From: Selaginella moellendorffii | Lineage: Eukaryota; Streptophyta; Lycopodiopsida; Selaginellales; Selaginellaceae | Length of the DNA stretch: 64,000 nt | NCBI RefSeq assembly: GCF_000143415.4 | Contig: NW_003314329.1 | Span: forward strand, 398,619-462,618 | Direction of reading: 5' to 3' | In this document: piece by piece, positions 20,939 to 34,400 of the stretch | Position numbering within the stretch: position 1 is the stretch's first letter | Layout of the letters: every line of letters begins with the position of its first letter | Made by a program: the position numbers and the translations under genes | Notes under the pieces: generated by a model | Databases searched by the model: none | Told to the model about the DNA's origin: nothing | What the model saw: only the letters and a program-made list of their open reading frames with translations

Positions 20939-23900
20939 CTACTGATGTGCGGCGATAGCGTTGAATATAGCCTCCAGCGTAGCCTGACCAACGTTGTATT
21001 CCGCAATACCAGCACTCGCTCTGCAGAATACAATCAGTCGAAGAGACTAACAAACAATTGTGTCCAGATTACCTGTGATGCTCCATGTGTCCAAAAACCC
21101 GTGCTAAGGAAGAACTCCCGTATGGCAGCTGTGTCAATGCGAGTCAGAGAAAATATATCACCTGATAGAAATTGAAGCTTACTTGATAACGGAAGTTTGA
21201 TCCGTTTCGCTCTAAAAGAGAAGCTCCAGGAAATGATGCTCGAATGAACAAGTCAATTTTCATTGCCCGATCTTTTGCCAGCCACCACTCACAAAAGAGT
21301 TTGGTTTGGACGGTACCTGGAATAAACAAAGGTTAGAAATCGAAACGAGAGAAAAGTTAAGTTACTTGTGCTTGATAATTCGCGAAGCAGAAGCTCAGAT
21401 AGAGCACCATCACCAACAGATGCATGCCCAGAGAGTAGTGCTTGTCCCCACTGCTCATTACCAAGGATAAATGCCGCAGCCGTAACCTCCGTTTCTGACA
21501 GAGTTGCATCTGAGTTATCCAATGCGATAATTTCTGTCTCTCGAGCATCAGAGTCCGGCAGATTTTGTAGCACAAAATGAGAAAGCTTGTCTACTTCAGA
21601 TTGAGTGGTTGTGACAGCTTTGACCTGAAAACACGATCAGGCCACTGCAAACCAACATCGGAGATAGCTACCTCGAGTTCCAGGCTATTTCCAAAACGGC
21701 TTTTTAAGTGCTGTGGACTGCCAAGGCAACGCAGTCGGCCCGCAGCCTAAAAAAGGAGTGTGTTAGCTTGTGAAACACTGAAGGATCTGATAAAATACCA
21801 TAATCCCAATGCGCGTACACAATGCCTGAGCTTCGGCCATACTGTGAGTAGTTAGTATAACTGCAGAAAGCCCTCTCCTTGTTGAAATACGTGTAATGAC
21901 ATCCCACATAAAGCGCCTTGCGACTGGATCCATGCCTGCATAATTTTTTTAAAAAAAAACTAGAACAGAAGTTTATAGATAAATTCAAACCTGTGGAAGG
22001 TTCATCCAAAATCACGATAGGAGGGTCTGCCACCATTGCAATTGCCACAGATAGCTTACGCTTGTTCCCTCCACTCAGGGAAGAAGCGGTTTTGTGGGCT
22101 TGACCCCAAAGATCAAATTCAGTCAACTTTTCTTGAACCACCTGAGAATTCACCAAGGCAAAGTAAACAGAGCCACATAGAGCAGTATAAAGCTAACCTG
22201 CTCGAGCTTATCTTCCGGAACAGCCTTGATGTTTGCATAGAGTTCAAGGTGTTCTCTAACTGTCAGCAGGTCAAGTAGTGCATCGAACTGTGGACAGTAG
22301 CCAATCTGTAAGAAGAAAAGTCAATATTTCATACTGACGGTAAAGTGATCTTACAAGTTGTCTTGTATCTGCCGGGTTGCTCCACACGTCATGGCCAACA
22401 ATGTAGGCATTTCCTTCACTTGGAGGAAACTCTCCTGCAAGATATTCAGTTTTACTCTGCACAAAACCGCAGGGTAAAAGTTTACCGCATAGCATGGATA
22501 ACGTAGTCGTCTTTCCAGCGCCATTCGTTCCTAAAAACCCAAAGCATTCTCCTGCATCGACCGCAAAACTCAGTGCATCTACAGCCACTTTAGGTGGTTG
22601 ACGCGCTCCGCAAGGAAACGTCTATAAAGTAGAAACATTAGCAGTCAAGTGATAGAAGTTCAGCTTTTACCTTTCGTAATTCAACCAGTTTAACCACGCT
22701 GTCCTTGCTTCCTCCTGATTGAACCCGGCGCCGCTCGCGTGCCACGTCCAAATCTTCATCTTCCAAATGTTCCTCCGGTAGAAAAGGCTCGGAAAGTGTG
22801 CCAGCTCGTCCAGAGTTAGCGAACAGATTTCGCCTCCATTTTCCAAAACAGCTCTTGCACCAAGCCGTCAAAATGTAAGGTGAAGGAAGCAGCTCCATCG
22901 CAAGAACCAGGAGGAAATACAAGATACTCTGCGTAGCTTTCATTTAATTGTGAATGTCAAACTATCTATTCCATACCTCACAGCATAAATATGTGATAGA
23001 TGCTCCAGTCGTGTTCCAAGCAAAAGGTTCTTTTTGAGAGCTTGGCTTTAAGCTCTGTTTCCGAAGAGCTAGTGATGCCAGCCCATCAGCTAAACAAAAT
23101 CCAGGAGAAAGCCTGAAGATGTTCTGCATTGCAACACAAGGAAAGAGTTAGATTACCTGCTCGAAAGTTTTCTTGATTACCTTCAAAACTCTATTTACAC
23201 CCTTTGTTGCACGAAGGACGCCCATAATGAACGATACAACCATCAAAATAAGGCCACTAAAAAAATGAATAAGCAGGATTACGTTCTACACAAGAGAGGC
23301 TGCATCAGGAAATAGTCGGAAAAATAAACAATTTCATTACTTGAGCCAACGAATGATCCGTGAAGAAAAATGTTAAACAATACGTAGAAGCTGCAATTGC
23401 AGGGCCATAAGCAACCATCATAATAGAAGTAGCCAGGATAGACTCTTTGCCAATAAACTCATCCATCCCTACAAATTGCAGTGTCACTCCGAAAGACAAG
23501 AAAAACACTTTCAAAACTTACCGAAGATAAAGAAAAGACCGACAGCAAGACCTGCTGGTAATAAATAGCTTAGCATGTCCCAGACGTATGTCGAAATCCA
23601 GTAAGCCATTAATGAGACCTTTTGAAAAAAGACGAATTAGTCAACCATTAAGCACGAAGGCATACGCACCCCACTTATGAGTTGCTGGTGTTTTGCCTTC
23701 ACTTCCCGCTCCTACAGGGAAACAAAATTTTGTAACAAAAAACAAAGGAAAGAAACTGTACCTTTACTATAGCCACCGCAAAAGAAGCTGGGATGAACGA
23801 ATAAGCAACATTTACAATTATACCAGCAGAGAACGCATTGATATCCTAAAAATAAAACAAAGAAATTGCGAATCATGCACGAAATGAATACTGTAGCTTA

Positions 23901-26900
23901 CGCGTCGTTGAGCCATCTGAGACACCGTCATAGGTAACGGATGATTCCTAGTCCGTAGCTCAAGCTTAGAATTATTCGTCGCCATCTTCAGTATCGCGTT
24001 GTTAACAACGTTAATGTAGGTTGGAGCTGCATGTTGACACGTCGTATTGTGAAGCACAGCGTAAGCGAGGCTTCCATCGCTGTGCTGTCTGTCCATGACA
24101 ACAGCGCCATACCTGGTATCCAAGCCAACGAAGATAAGGACGCAACAAGAAAACCAGAACTAGAGTCAACCTTGATTCATATGTCTCGTTGAAGCTCGTC
24201 ATTAGATATTCGCTCATTGACACGAGGGCAGGCCCAAGTGACGGTCCAGCTGCGTCAATCGCATTTTGTAAAACAGTGTCCGAATCTGGGAACTTGTACA
24301 CTCGAGGTTCTTCTTTCTGTATCCAGCCTCCAGAAACATAACGTGCTACCTGAAAACCCAAACCGTCAGCTAAGAACAGCATCTAAAAGACCCAAGTACC
24401 TTCTGTGCAATTGGCAAGGTGAGATTGAAAGGTATTGGTCCGCCGCCACCACTACCAGTGACAAGAGGATTGAAAAGTGACGTTGTTAAAGTCACTGACG
24501 GCTGGTCCGGATGTGGTTTTGTCGTCAACAGCAAGAGTCCGAGAAACAAGAACAGCGATGGCACCAGCAGTTGGAAGACAACGGTTTTCTTGTCGCGCAT
24601 TGCACTAAGACCACGTTTCTTGAATAGAGCCCTGAAGTGCCTTCCAAAGAGTGACCGTCGTTTCCCCAGGTGGATAATAGGATACCGTTCGAAAACCGAG
24701 ACCAGGCTTGCGAGAACTCTTGTGATTATTCCCACACAGGATGATATCCAGCTGTAGCGGCTCTTTTTCACTTCAAAACTTGCAGCACCGTCCCCACTGT
24801 CCACATCTATGCGGTCATCACTACATGATGCCTTTGCTTCCGAAGCTTCAGCGTTGCATGTTTTCTGTAGTGGACGTACTTCTTGCTGAGGAGCTTCCCC
24901 ACTTGCAACCCTTAAAAACACCTCTTCTAGCGTAGTCACAGAAATGCCATAGCTTTCAACATCCCATGAATTGATACCACCGGGCTCTTCTCCGGAACCG
25001 GATAAATCAGAGAGCGTTGCGTGAGCTTCTAACTCTTCAAATAGCAAATGAAATGTCGAGGTAGAAGCAAGAGGAAGACGATATGATAGCTCCGAGCCCA
25101 CCTGGAAGAAACAACGGCCGATTAACACTTTACACAATTATTTTAAAACTTCTCACATCACTTAGAAGTGTTGCCGAGGGTACGTGCCGAAGTATAGCCT
25201 CTGATATTGATTCAGTCCCGGATTGGCCCTGTCAGTCAGAAACGTTATAGACATTTTCCAAATGATATTTGTCGAGCCAAACCTTCACAAGCGTGAGGGT
25301 GTAGCCTACCCCATAACGGTGCTTGAGAAACAAAGAACTAGAACACAAAAAGGCTTGTCACAATAAGCAGCAAGTAAACCAATCAAATACCTTCCGCAAC
25401 ATCGCAAATTCCCACTTGACATTATAGCAATCCTGTCACCTAGTACGTCCGCCTCGTCCATGGAGTGCGTTGTTAGAAGGATAATCCGATCCTTTTTGTG
25501 ACGCTTAAGGAGCCGCCAGGTCAGTCTCATTGAATAGGGATCCATTCCACTAGTCGGTTCGTCCAGAATCACCACCAAAGCTTAAAGTTCGAAACATTTG
25601 ACCAAAAAGTTCGAGACTGTACCTTGCTACCTCCTAATAATGCAAGCGCAACGGAGAGCTTGCGTTTCATTCCACCGGAAAGATGACCAACTAGTGCATC
25701 AGATTTATCCAGCAAACCGATCTGTAGTCAGCATGTTACAAAGTGCATACTTAAATAGAAAAACTCAACCTCGGAAATCATTGAATCCACTTCGGTCTGT
25801 AATACAGAAGGATCAACCGATTTCAAACTTCCAAAAAGAAGCAAATGCTCCCGCACCTATCGAAGTTAACATATTACCAGGAAAGTCACAACGTTTTAAA
25901 TTACCGTCAACTCCTGAAAGAGTAGGTCATTTTGTGGACATACGCCTATTTGCTTCCGAATATGCATCTGAGTAATTGAGAACATCAGACATACAAAACC
26001 GACAAACTGATCGTCTTTACCATATCAGTCTTTATGCTTTTCCCAAGTACGAACGCGTCACCAGAGGTGGGTGCAACAAGACCAACAAGCATTCCTATAG
26101 TTGTGCTCTTCCCAGCCCCGTTATGTCCTGCAGTATGGAAAAAGACGTTATCCATCCGAAAAGATACAATCTTACCAAGTAATGCGAGAATTTGCCCCTC
26201 ACAAAGCGACAAGCTTAGCGAATTGACAGCTGTGCATTCTCTACCGGCAGTCACAAATACTTTCCGCAAGTTCTTGATGTGTACGCACCTGGAGGAAACA
26301 TCAACATAAAAGAGTTGGAAAGGGATACATACTTATCAAATTCTTGTTGATCAAATTCGACTGGTTCAATTTCCGATTGAGGTATCATGTCTTCATTTTC
26401 CTCGTCCATTTCTTCATTATTTCTCTTACGACATAAATTCCAGAGCATGCGACACGTTAAATGTCCGCAACTATGCTTGAGAACCTGTGAGCAGCATTTA
26501 TAAAAAAGAGAGAGAACACTAAGAAACTTTACCTGATTGAAGTACCAAGCCAAAACTAAATAAAGGAGAGCATCTACTGCAAGGAAAACCATACAGAGAA
26601 GAAAACTAACCCCCGATGATTCCTGCAAAAATGATACCAAGCCGCTAGCTTATTTTCATCAATGAAATGTGCAAAGCACTTACTTTCCAAATATTGCTCC
26701 AACGAACCCCAACATGTCCTCGTTCATAGTCGGCAAAGTTTACAGTTCCAAGAGCGAAGGCAGTAGGTGAAAGAAGTGACGCAATAAGTTTAATCGACCT
26801 GTATATGAAAAACAGAGCGAATAAAAGAAGAAGAAGAAGAAGAAAGAACCATACAGTGAGACATCTGTGTCCACAACAACATAGTATGGGAAAAATGCCG

Positions 26901-28530
26901 CAAGGAAGGAGAGTGTGCCCACAGCTGTTGCCGTCTTAGCTCGTGTGAAAAATACGGAGATAAGAAAACATAATGCGATTGCACTGAGCCCAAAGAGAAA
27001 GAAATAGACGAAGACAACGGACATGCTGCTGTATGCAAATATGCTGTTCATGGTAACAAGAACAATTATCAACGCGGAAACAGCAAACTGCAGCAAGAAA
27101 TATTCGTCCAGTTAATACATAGTAAACCACCAGAAGGACAACCTGGAGCATGTAGATGATGAACCACGATACATAGAAGTTTGTACCTTCTAACCCCATC
27201 ATAAGCATTCCTTCCTTTATTCCTTTTTCCTAAGTCGTCAAGTAGCTGGTTAATGTCGGTAGTATAACTATATTAGAAATTCACCTTTTCCAGTACCGAG
27301 CAGCTAATCAGTCGCGATACTGGGTAAAGAAACGCAAGAAGATACCTGTCATAAACGACGATTAGAGAAAAGAAAATAAGAAGCTGTTCTACTTACAATA
27401 TTCCCAGGAAATTCTTTACGATGGATTGGAACTCGTCGTCCGTATACTCCCTTGTTGGGAAAGGCGCAACGCTGATATACTTTGGAAACACATTTTCTGT
27501 CACGAGCTTCACATTTTCATGCGACTCATTCTTCAAAACCCGTTTCCGACTTTCATAATGACAAAGTTCTGGTTGCTGCTGGGATAATAAGATCAAGTAG
27601 GAGTCGATAACTTGCTGCAGCTGCTCTGACAAAAAGCGGTAATCAGCTACAACACAGAGAGGAAGCGCAGCTTACCGTCAGAAAGCCACTGTAACCATAT
27701 TCATAAGTTGACACCAAATCCACTCCCAGGATAAGATCATCCACATATGCTCCAGTAGTATCCATGATAGTTCTCACGTCGGGAAAACCTTGAAACGCCC
27801 ATGAGTGATTGAGACGAATACTGTAATCGTATGTACAGGGGCCCTGCTCGAAAAACACTACTGCAGCCTTGATCTTCGGATACAGTTTCTTCCTGAAAGA
27901 ACGAGATTTAGAGCTGTACAACATCATAGCGTGACAAGGTTACCCTGTGCCATAGGTTTTCGACTTGATATATGAATGCAGAGTTTCTTCGTCTTTGTAG
28001 ATTTTTGCTACGGTCTGCCATGCACGACGAAAAAATTAAAAAATAAAAATAAAAACGGAGTCGAAAACCGCGAGAAAATCAAACCTGTAAAAGTGGAAAC
28101 TTCAAAGAGAGAAGATCGACCATGGTGGACGTTCCTTCGCTTTCTGGCACAAAAGCTATGTGCTCGCCATTCGCCTCACAAAATTGCAGGACAGCCTCAA
28201 AACTAGGAGAGATTTTGCTCCTCCCAACCCCCACATACATCCCCTCCTTTATATACCTGAAGTTCAACACGATCGCAAAATCCAACAATGTGAGAATCTT
28301 CTGCTTACGCCGAAGGAGGATGCGTGTGAAAATCCACACGCGATCGAATCGCCATGAGCAAGAGCATGATCGTTGCGGGGAGCACGACCTGCGATTGAAA
28401 CAAATCAAACGAGACCGAATGCATCGAAATAATCCTCACTCACCTCCAGCAGCGTCGCCACCGGATGACGCAGCTTGAGGAGCCAGTTCTTCCACAGCAT
28501 CGATCGCAGCTGCCGCCACTGGAGCGCCAT
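20939..28530 (-). CDS. ABCA1: Full-size ABCA transporter (ABCA1-like), many exons
   Basis: The gene begins with ATG at 28530 ('[23 protein letters not shown]') and ends at TAG 20939-20941 after '[18 protein letters not shown]'. It is cut by many 45-80-bp introns. The layout is TMD1-NBD1-TMD2-NBD2, as in full-length plant ABCA1. NBD1 has Walker A '[10 protein letters not shown]' (about 26115), signature '[10 protein letters not shown]' (about 25665) and Walker B '[13 protein letters not shown]' (about 25560). NBD2 has Walker A '[10 protein letters not shown]' (about 22515), signature '[10 protein letters not shown]' (about 22070) and Walker B '[10 protein letters not shown]' (about 22010). The C-terminal '[19 protein letters not shown]' matches the family's regulatory tail. 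ABCA proteins move lipids across membranes using ATP; the substrate here is unknown. Both ATP sites look intact. The intronless PPR gene upstream ends 151 bp away on the same strand. Confidence 0.93.
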
Positions 28531-28681
28531 CGCTCGCCCTGGCGCATGGACACGCTCCCCAAAACCCTAGAAGAGAGGCAAACCAGTGTGAGTCACAGAG
28601 GAAGAAGCAAGTAATATTCGGATATCGGCCAGTGGAGGGAAAACGGCCCTGCTGACGTGTCCTCTTTCTTGACCCCCTCTT

Positions 28682-31321
28682 TCAAACTCTTTGCTTGTGC
28701 ATGCTCGACACGGCAACGTAGGGTGACGAGGAGCTTGGATCGAGCTGGATCACTCTCTCCGCCGCGGCGGCGCCTCGATCGCCATCGCCGTGAGCTTTGC
28801 AAGCTCCAAGCATGGCGCTCCACGCCACTCGATCCGGCTCCACCGGCATTGCTGCCATCAGTTCCTGCGCTTCCTGGAGCTGCCCGGCGCGGCCAAGGAG
28901 ATCGATCAGGCACGCGAAGTGCTCCTTGCGGATGAGACCGCTGCCAAAATCGCGGCCGAGGATGGAAGCGAGGAAGAAATCCAGGGCGGTAGAGACGAGC
29001 CCCGAGTGGCTGCAAGCCGAGAGAACGATCATCAGAGTTATGTGATTGGGATTCAAGCCATCGAGTCCCATCAAGAGGAACAGCTCCAGCGCTTGCTTTC
29101 CATGACCACTCTGTGTGTAAGCCGCGATCATCGAGTTCCAGCACGAGATGCTCTTGCAGGAGAGACCGTCAAAGATCTTCCTGGCCTCGTCGAGCTCTCC
29201 ACACTTTCCATACATGTCGATCAGGGCCGTGGCCAGAGAAGGAGCTAGCAAAACACTACTGCTGCCATGATTCCTCGCGAGGAGATCATCCAAGTCGGAG
29301 TGGATCGATCGGCCAGCGTTCAATGCGACGCTCCTGGCGCAGGCCTCCAGAATCCACACGAAAGTCCTGCTGTTACTCGACTGTGGATTGCTCTGTGCTT
29401 CCAAGTCCATGGATCGGTAGAGCTCGAGAGCTTCCCGATTACAGCCCTTCTTCACGTAGCCTTCCAGAAGAGCACTCCAAGAGAGGGAGTTCTTTCGGTC
29501 CATGGATTCCACCACTGTTCTTGCTTCCTCGATCAAGCCATTGTCCGCCAAGAACACCACCATTGCGTTGGACGACACGATATCCCGGCTTGGCATTCGC
29601 TCAAAAACGGACTTGGCCATCTCAACCCGCGTTTTGATCGTGAGCTTCTGCTGCTTCATCGGCCGCACGAAAGCGCCGATCATCGCCGACCACGACACAA
29701 TGTTTCTCTCGGCCATGCCATCAAAGATCCTCTTTGCGTCTTCTATCTGTGCTCCATGTTCGACATGAGATTGCAAGAGCGAGTTCCAAGCCACAACATC
29801 CCGGTCAGGCATCCTCTCCACCATCTCTTCGCCCTCGGCCAAAAATCCAGCGCGGGCATAGCCACCGATCATCACAGTCCACACCACTCGATCCATGGCG
29901 GGCATTCGATCCATCGCCGCCACCGCAAGGCTTAGAACACCATTCTCGACGTATCCTCCATGCAGCGCGTTCCACGACGAGAAGTTCCGTCCAGGCATCT
30001 CGTGAAAGATCTCTTCGGCGTGATAAATCTCTCCCTGCTGCATGGAAGCCTTGAGCATCAGATTCCATCCCAACAAGCTCCTGTGCGACATTCTCTCGAA
30101 CAAAGCTCTCGCCGATTCAAAGCTCGCGGACTCCTCGTCGGCGTATCCTTGCAGGAGCGCGTTCCAGGAGACGGTGTCGCGCGCGGGCATGCTCTCGAAA
30201 ACTTGGCTGGCCTCTCGCACCGAGTGGCTGCTCGCAAAGGCGCTAATCATGGTGTTGCACGAGATCACGTCCATCTCCGGCAAAGCATCGAAGAGTTTCT
30301 TGGCGTCGGCGGCTATCTGGTTGATTGCATACGCCCAGATCATCGCGTTCCACGACACAAGACTCTTTTCGGGGATCTCATCGAACAAAGCCCCGGCGAT
30401 GTCAATATGCCCGCTTTGGGCATATGCTTGCAGCAATGCGATCCAAACAGCTACGCTCCATTGCGGCATCGCATCAAACAGCCTCTTAGAATCGTCGACG
30501 CTTCCGTTCTTTGAGAGACATCTGATTGTTTCAATCCACGAAATCAAGTCGCGCTCTGGACGTGAAAGAAAGAACTCTAGAATTTTAAAAAGGTGCCCAG
30601 CCTCGGCATAAGCGACTATTGCAGCGTTCCACGACGCCAAGCTATGCTGTGGCATTTTGTTCATCATCGTGACAGCATCTTCAGCGCATCCATGCTGAAG
30701 AACACCATTTACAATAGAATTCCACGAAACAACATTCCTTCCCGGCATAGAATCAAACAAACTCATTGCTTTCAACAGATGCCCAGGCTGGGCATATGCT
30801 ACGATCATCGTATTCCATGCCACGGCATCGGCCACGCTCGAGAAACGCTCAAAGATCCCCTGCGCCTCGTCGGTCCGCTGCCTCTTCGCGCATGCCGCAA
30901 GCACCAGATTCACCGAAAACGCATTGGGCTGCGAGATTCGATCGAATGCCGCGCGGGCGTAGCTCACGCATCCCAGCTTTCCATACATCTCCACTACGAG
31001 ATTGCCCAGGAATGTCTCACCGTCGCGGCCGCTGCGAGAGATGTGATCGTGGACGCGCTTGCCTCGGCCCAAATCTCCAGAGTCTCCACACTGGCGGATC
31101 AAGAGCGCATAGCTGCTGCTGGAGACTCGCGCGTTTTCGGTCTCTTCCAACCGATCCACAGCGTCCGCGAGCCCGCCCTCGATCGCAATCTCCACTTCCA
31201 TCTTTCCTTTGTCGGCCAGACACTCGCCTGCCAGTGCTCCCCAGATTGCCCATTCTCCATCGCGGAGCTTTTGCCTCATCCATCTTATAGCATCCCCCTT
31301 CCCTCTTCTCCAAGCTTGCAT
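28682..31321 (-). CDS. PPR protein, 879 aa, mostly 31-residue S-type repeats
   Basis: The single open frame encodes more than 20 consecutive repeats of about 31 residues with the pattern 'VVSWNxMIxAYAQxGHxxxAxxLFDxMPxRD'. A final set of standard P/L/S units leads to 'CLIDLLGRAGQLQEA', then 'AWSAMLGACKAHGD'. It ends with 'SPYVAVSSMHKQRV', inside the E1 motif; no DYW domain. An N-terminal segment ('YALLIRQCGDSGDLGRGKRVHDHI') is typical of the first unit of such proteins. The role, by family, is sequence-specific RNA binding in an organelle. The gene is intronless, with its stop 151 bp before the ABCA start codon and its start 154 bp after the RAD21 stop. Confidence 0.92.
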   Translation of the reverse strand: MQAWRRGKGDAIRWMRQKLRDGEWAIWGALAGECLADKGKMEVEIAIEGGLADAVDRLEETENARVSSSSYALLIRQCGDSGDLGRGKRVHDHISRSGRDGETFLGNLVVEMYGKLGCVSYARAAFDRISQPNAFSVNLVLAACAKRQRTDEAQGIFERFSSVADAVAWNTMIVAYAQPGHLLKAMSLFDSMPGRNVVSWNSIVNGVLQHGCAEDAVTMMNKMPQHSLASWNAAIVAYAEAGHLFKILEFFLSRPERDLISWIETIRCLSKNGSVDDSKRLFDAMPQWSVAVWIALLQAYAQSGHIDIAGALFDEIPEKSLVSWNAMIWAYAINQIAADAKKLFDALPEMDVISCNTMISAFASSHSVREASQVFESMPARDTVSWNALLQGYADEESASFESARALFERMSHRSLLGWNLMLKASMQQGEIYHAEEIFHEMPGRNFSSWNALHGGYVENGVLSLAVAAMDRMPAMDRVVWTVMIGGYARAGFLAEGEEMVERMPDRDVVAWNSLLQSHVEHGAQIEDAKRIFDGMAERNIVSWSAMIGAFVRPMKQQKLTIKTRVEMAKSVFERMPSRDIVSSNAMVVFLADNGLIEEARTVVESMDRKNSLSWSALLEGYVKKGCNREALELYRSMDLEAQSNPQSSNSRTFVWILEACARSVALNAGRSIHSDLDDLLARNHGSSSVLLAPSLATALIDMYGKCGELDEARKIFDGLSCKSISCWNSMIAAYTQSGHGKQALELFLLMGLDGLNPNHITLMIVLSACSHSGLVSTALDFFLASILGRDFGSGLIRKEHFACLIDLLGRAGQLQEAQELMAAMPVEPDRVAWSAMLGACKAHGDGDRGAAAAERVIQLDPSSSSPYVAVSSMHKQRV

Positions 31322-31475
31322 ATAGCGACCACATTTTGTTCTTTTAAGTGGTCATTCTTAGATTGATAGAAAGAAAAAATAATCGGCACATGCAGTATGA
31401 TACAACCAAAAAAAATATAAATAAAAAAGATGAAAGAGTAAGTACCTAGTCAAGTAAATATATCTCCACTTCACA

Positions 31476-34400
31476 TCACATCTCGGCTTTCATGAGCTTT
31501 GGACGAGCCGAGATGTAAATGTTGTCAAAGGGAGCCATTTGTTCCACGTTGATGTAATCTTTAGTCTTGAGCACCTGGTGGAAACAACACCAATTTTTAG
31601 CTTGAGGATGAAATCACCGAAGCTTTGAGGATTTGAGGATCAAATCACCAAAGTAAGAAAGAAAAGCTTACCAGGCTCTCAAAGAACATGCGAGCGGATT
31701 CTCGCCTGGTTTTTCCTTGGAGAAGTCTTTCCAAGCCGAGCTTTGGAGCCACTACGTGCCTTTCTTTCCTGGCACTCTCCATGGTTTCAAACGTGACTCG
31801 CAAATACTGGCAAACAGCCCTGGACACACATCGTCAAGTTAAAATCATGCTCACAAAGATCATGAACTATGAATGTACCGTACCTTGTTCTCACGGACCA
31901 TCCACTGTTATCTTGAGCTTGATCTTGCAGATAATCCGGATCGTAATTGTCAGCATCGTCGCCAGCAGCAGCGTCTAAGAGCACATCAAAAGAACAGAGC
32001 GTCGAAACCAAGTCAAGTGCTTTTGTGAATCTTTCATCTTGATTACCTTCGTCCTTGGAGTCTACGAGAAAGTCCAGATCCTAAGAAAGAAAGAAGATTA
32101 GCATGAACTTACAAGAGGATGAGAAACCATACCTCTACAGTGTTATTGGCACCTACTTGTTGATCACTATCGATGGCGTCAATCCTTTGTGCTGGGGTGG
32201 TGTTGTCTGCTACAACCATTTCTTCCTCCATTTTGTTGTCATTCGGAGCCTCCTCGTCTTCCATTTGCTTTGGTTCTGAGCCAGCTTTGTCACCCACGGA
32301 TTCATCGGCTTGAGTTTCTTGTCCATCCTCGAGGTTGACAGCGTCAAGCCCACCTTCTTCCTTTCCTTCTTCGGTTGCTTCGGACTCACGAGCCTCAGGA
32401 AGTTTTGGTGTTTGGTCCGCCTCCTCCGGCTTCTCATCACCATTTACGAGCTCGTTCGTATCACCAAGCGCGTTCAAATCCTTGGCATCGTTGACAACTG
32501 CAGGCTCCACAACTCCCTCACTTTGCTCTGGAACATCAGCTCCAGCGGGAGTTTCCAGAGTGTGTTCGTCGGCGAGAGCAGGACACGGCCGCTCCTCGGG
32601 AAGAACAACTTCAGGCTTATCAGATGGCTGGGCCTCCTCTTTGTCACAAGCGTCCCGCCTTTCCGAGTCCAAGTTCTCTTTGATCGTCGTCTCGTCGGCT
32701 TTCTCTGCACTGGCAACTGTTTCGGTCCGAGGAAAAGGGTCGGGTTGCTCTAGACCTTCTCCAAAGCGATAGCTAGCTTCCAGGTCATAGAATAGATCGT
32801 CCTCGAATGGCTCCTCCTCGAGAGTGATCGGCTCGCGACTTTCCTCTTCCTCCAGCTGATACTTGTCTTGCCTGGCGGACACTTCGGTGGTGTCGGACTC
32901 CACACTGTGTCTTGCATCACCGGCACTGTACACAGAACGATAAACCTCGCGAATGATATCGCAAGATCCTGGCAAAAAGAAAAGAAAAAAACAAAGGAAG
33001 CACTCCTCCAACTTAAGAAAAAGAGTTGTACCTGGAATGAGAGGTTCGTCGAACATTTGCTGGCCTAGTCCATCTTTCTCCGATCCCCAGACTTCATAAT
33101 CGGTGCAAGGAGCTCTTTTTCGAACCCGGCGAATGCTGCTCGTGTCCGCAAGCTGCTGTCGCATGTGACTATGGAGAAAACGTCGTAAGGGACGTGGTTT
33201 ACAAACAACCAAGAGAAAACAAAACTTACTCGCCATCCAAAACCATGGATTCGTCGAAGTGAACTTTTCTCTTTCTCGAGCCGGGCTTTGGACCGGGCTT
33301 GTGGCGCTTCGCAGGTGGTGTCGGTGCCACCACTAGAGAAGGTGTTCTTCTACCTATGTTTTTTCCAAGCTTAGATTCATGAGGAAAAACGAAAAGATTG
33401 AGTGTATGAGTACGCACCTAGAATCGACGCCAGTAAATCATCATCCCCGTGAGAAGGAAACTCCGGCATTCTCGTCATTGATGGCGGAGAAAGCCTCGGG
33501 GTTTCTTCGACTTCCTGAAGTTTGAGAGTATCTTCGACGAGAGGAACAGGATCATCAATCACGTCCTCTTTCTTCTGTGGTGCTGGAGTAGAATCCGACT
33601 CTGGAAGTTCCAACACATTTGGCTCCAGCAAAGGAACTTCGGGAGCCGATCGGACTTTCTCAATATCAGGCACATCCTCAAGCTGCTTCTCCACGGTAAT
33701 CTCTCGGCCCTGCGCGTTGTCCTCGTCCACAGCCTTCTGAGTTTCCAAAGTCTCTTCTTTGTCTTGTTCTTTGTCTGCCTCTTGCTCTTGAGTAATATCT
33801 TTGTCACCTCGACTCTCCTCTTGCTCGCTCTCTTGCAGGACGATTCCTTCGTTCTTCTTCTCGAGCGAAGACGGTGAAACTTCTTCTCCTTCTTTTACTT
33901 CTTCAGCAGCAGCAGCAGCAGTAGCGGCAGGAGCAGCGTCTTCATTCTCGCGAGCGTCCGCCGGAGTTTCTGTAGTTTCAACCAGCGAATCACTAGCCAC
34001 CACCTCTGGGACAATCTCTTCGTCGCCACCATCAGCTTTTGTTGTAGCTTCGCTTTCAGTGGTAGCTGCAAACTCATTCGTTTCTGCTGCTGATGGTGGC
34101 GGCGGTGGTACCTCTTCGACGGGCACTACGTTGATATCGAACTTGTTTGCGTCCACCGAGGGCCTGAGCTGATCATCCAGCTCCATGGCATCATCGTTTG
34201 GGAGCTCCGGGACCTCGTTGGCGGCCTCGATGTTCTCTTCGGCTTTGTCATCTTCATCCATCGGTTCCACCGAGACGGGGCTGCAAAAAGCAATAGTTCT
34301 CAAGTAAGTATTATTACGCATTCCAGTCACTGGCTACGTACTCTTCTTCGACGCTCACGCCTTTCTCCTGATCTTTTTCTTTAACGGTGAAAACATCCTG

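Noticed and set aside
28593..29144. 183-codon frame overlapping the end of the 879-aa PPR gene
   Set aside because: Shadow frame of the PPR coding sequence; it has no repeat pattern of its own.
33801..34172. Ser/Ala-rich plus-strand frame opposite RAD21
   Set aside because: Mirror of the Glu-rich RAD21 middle region.
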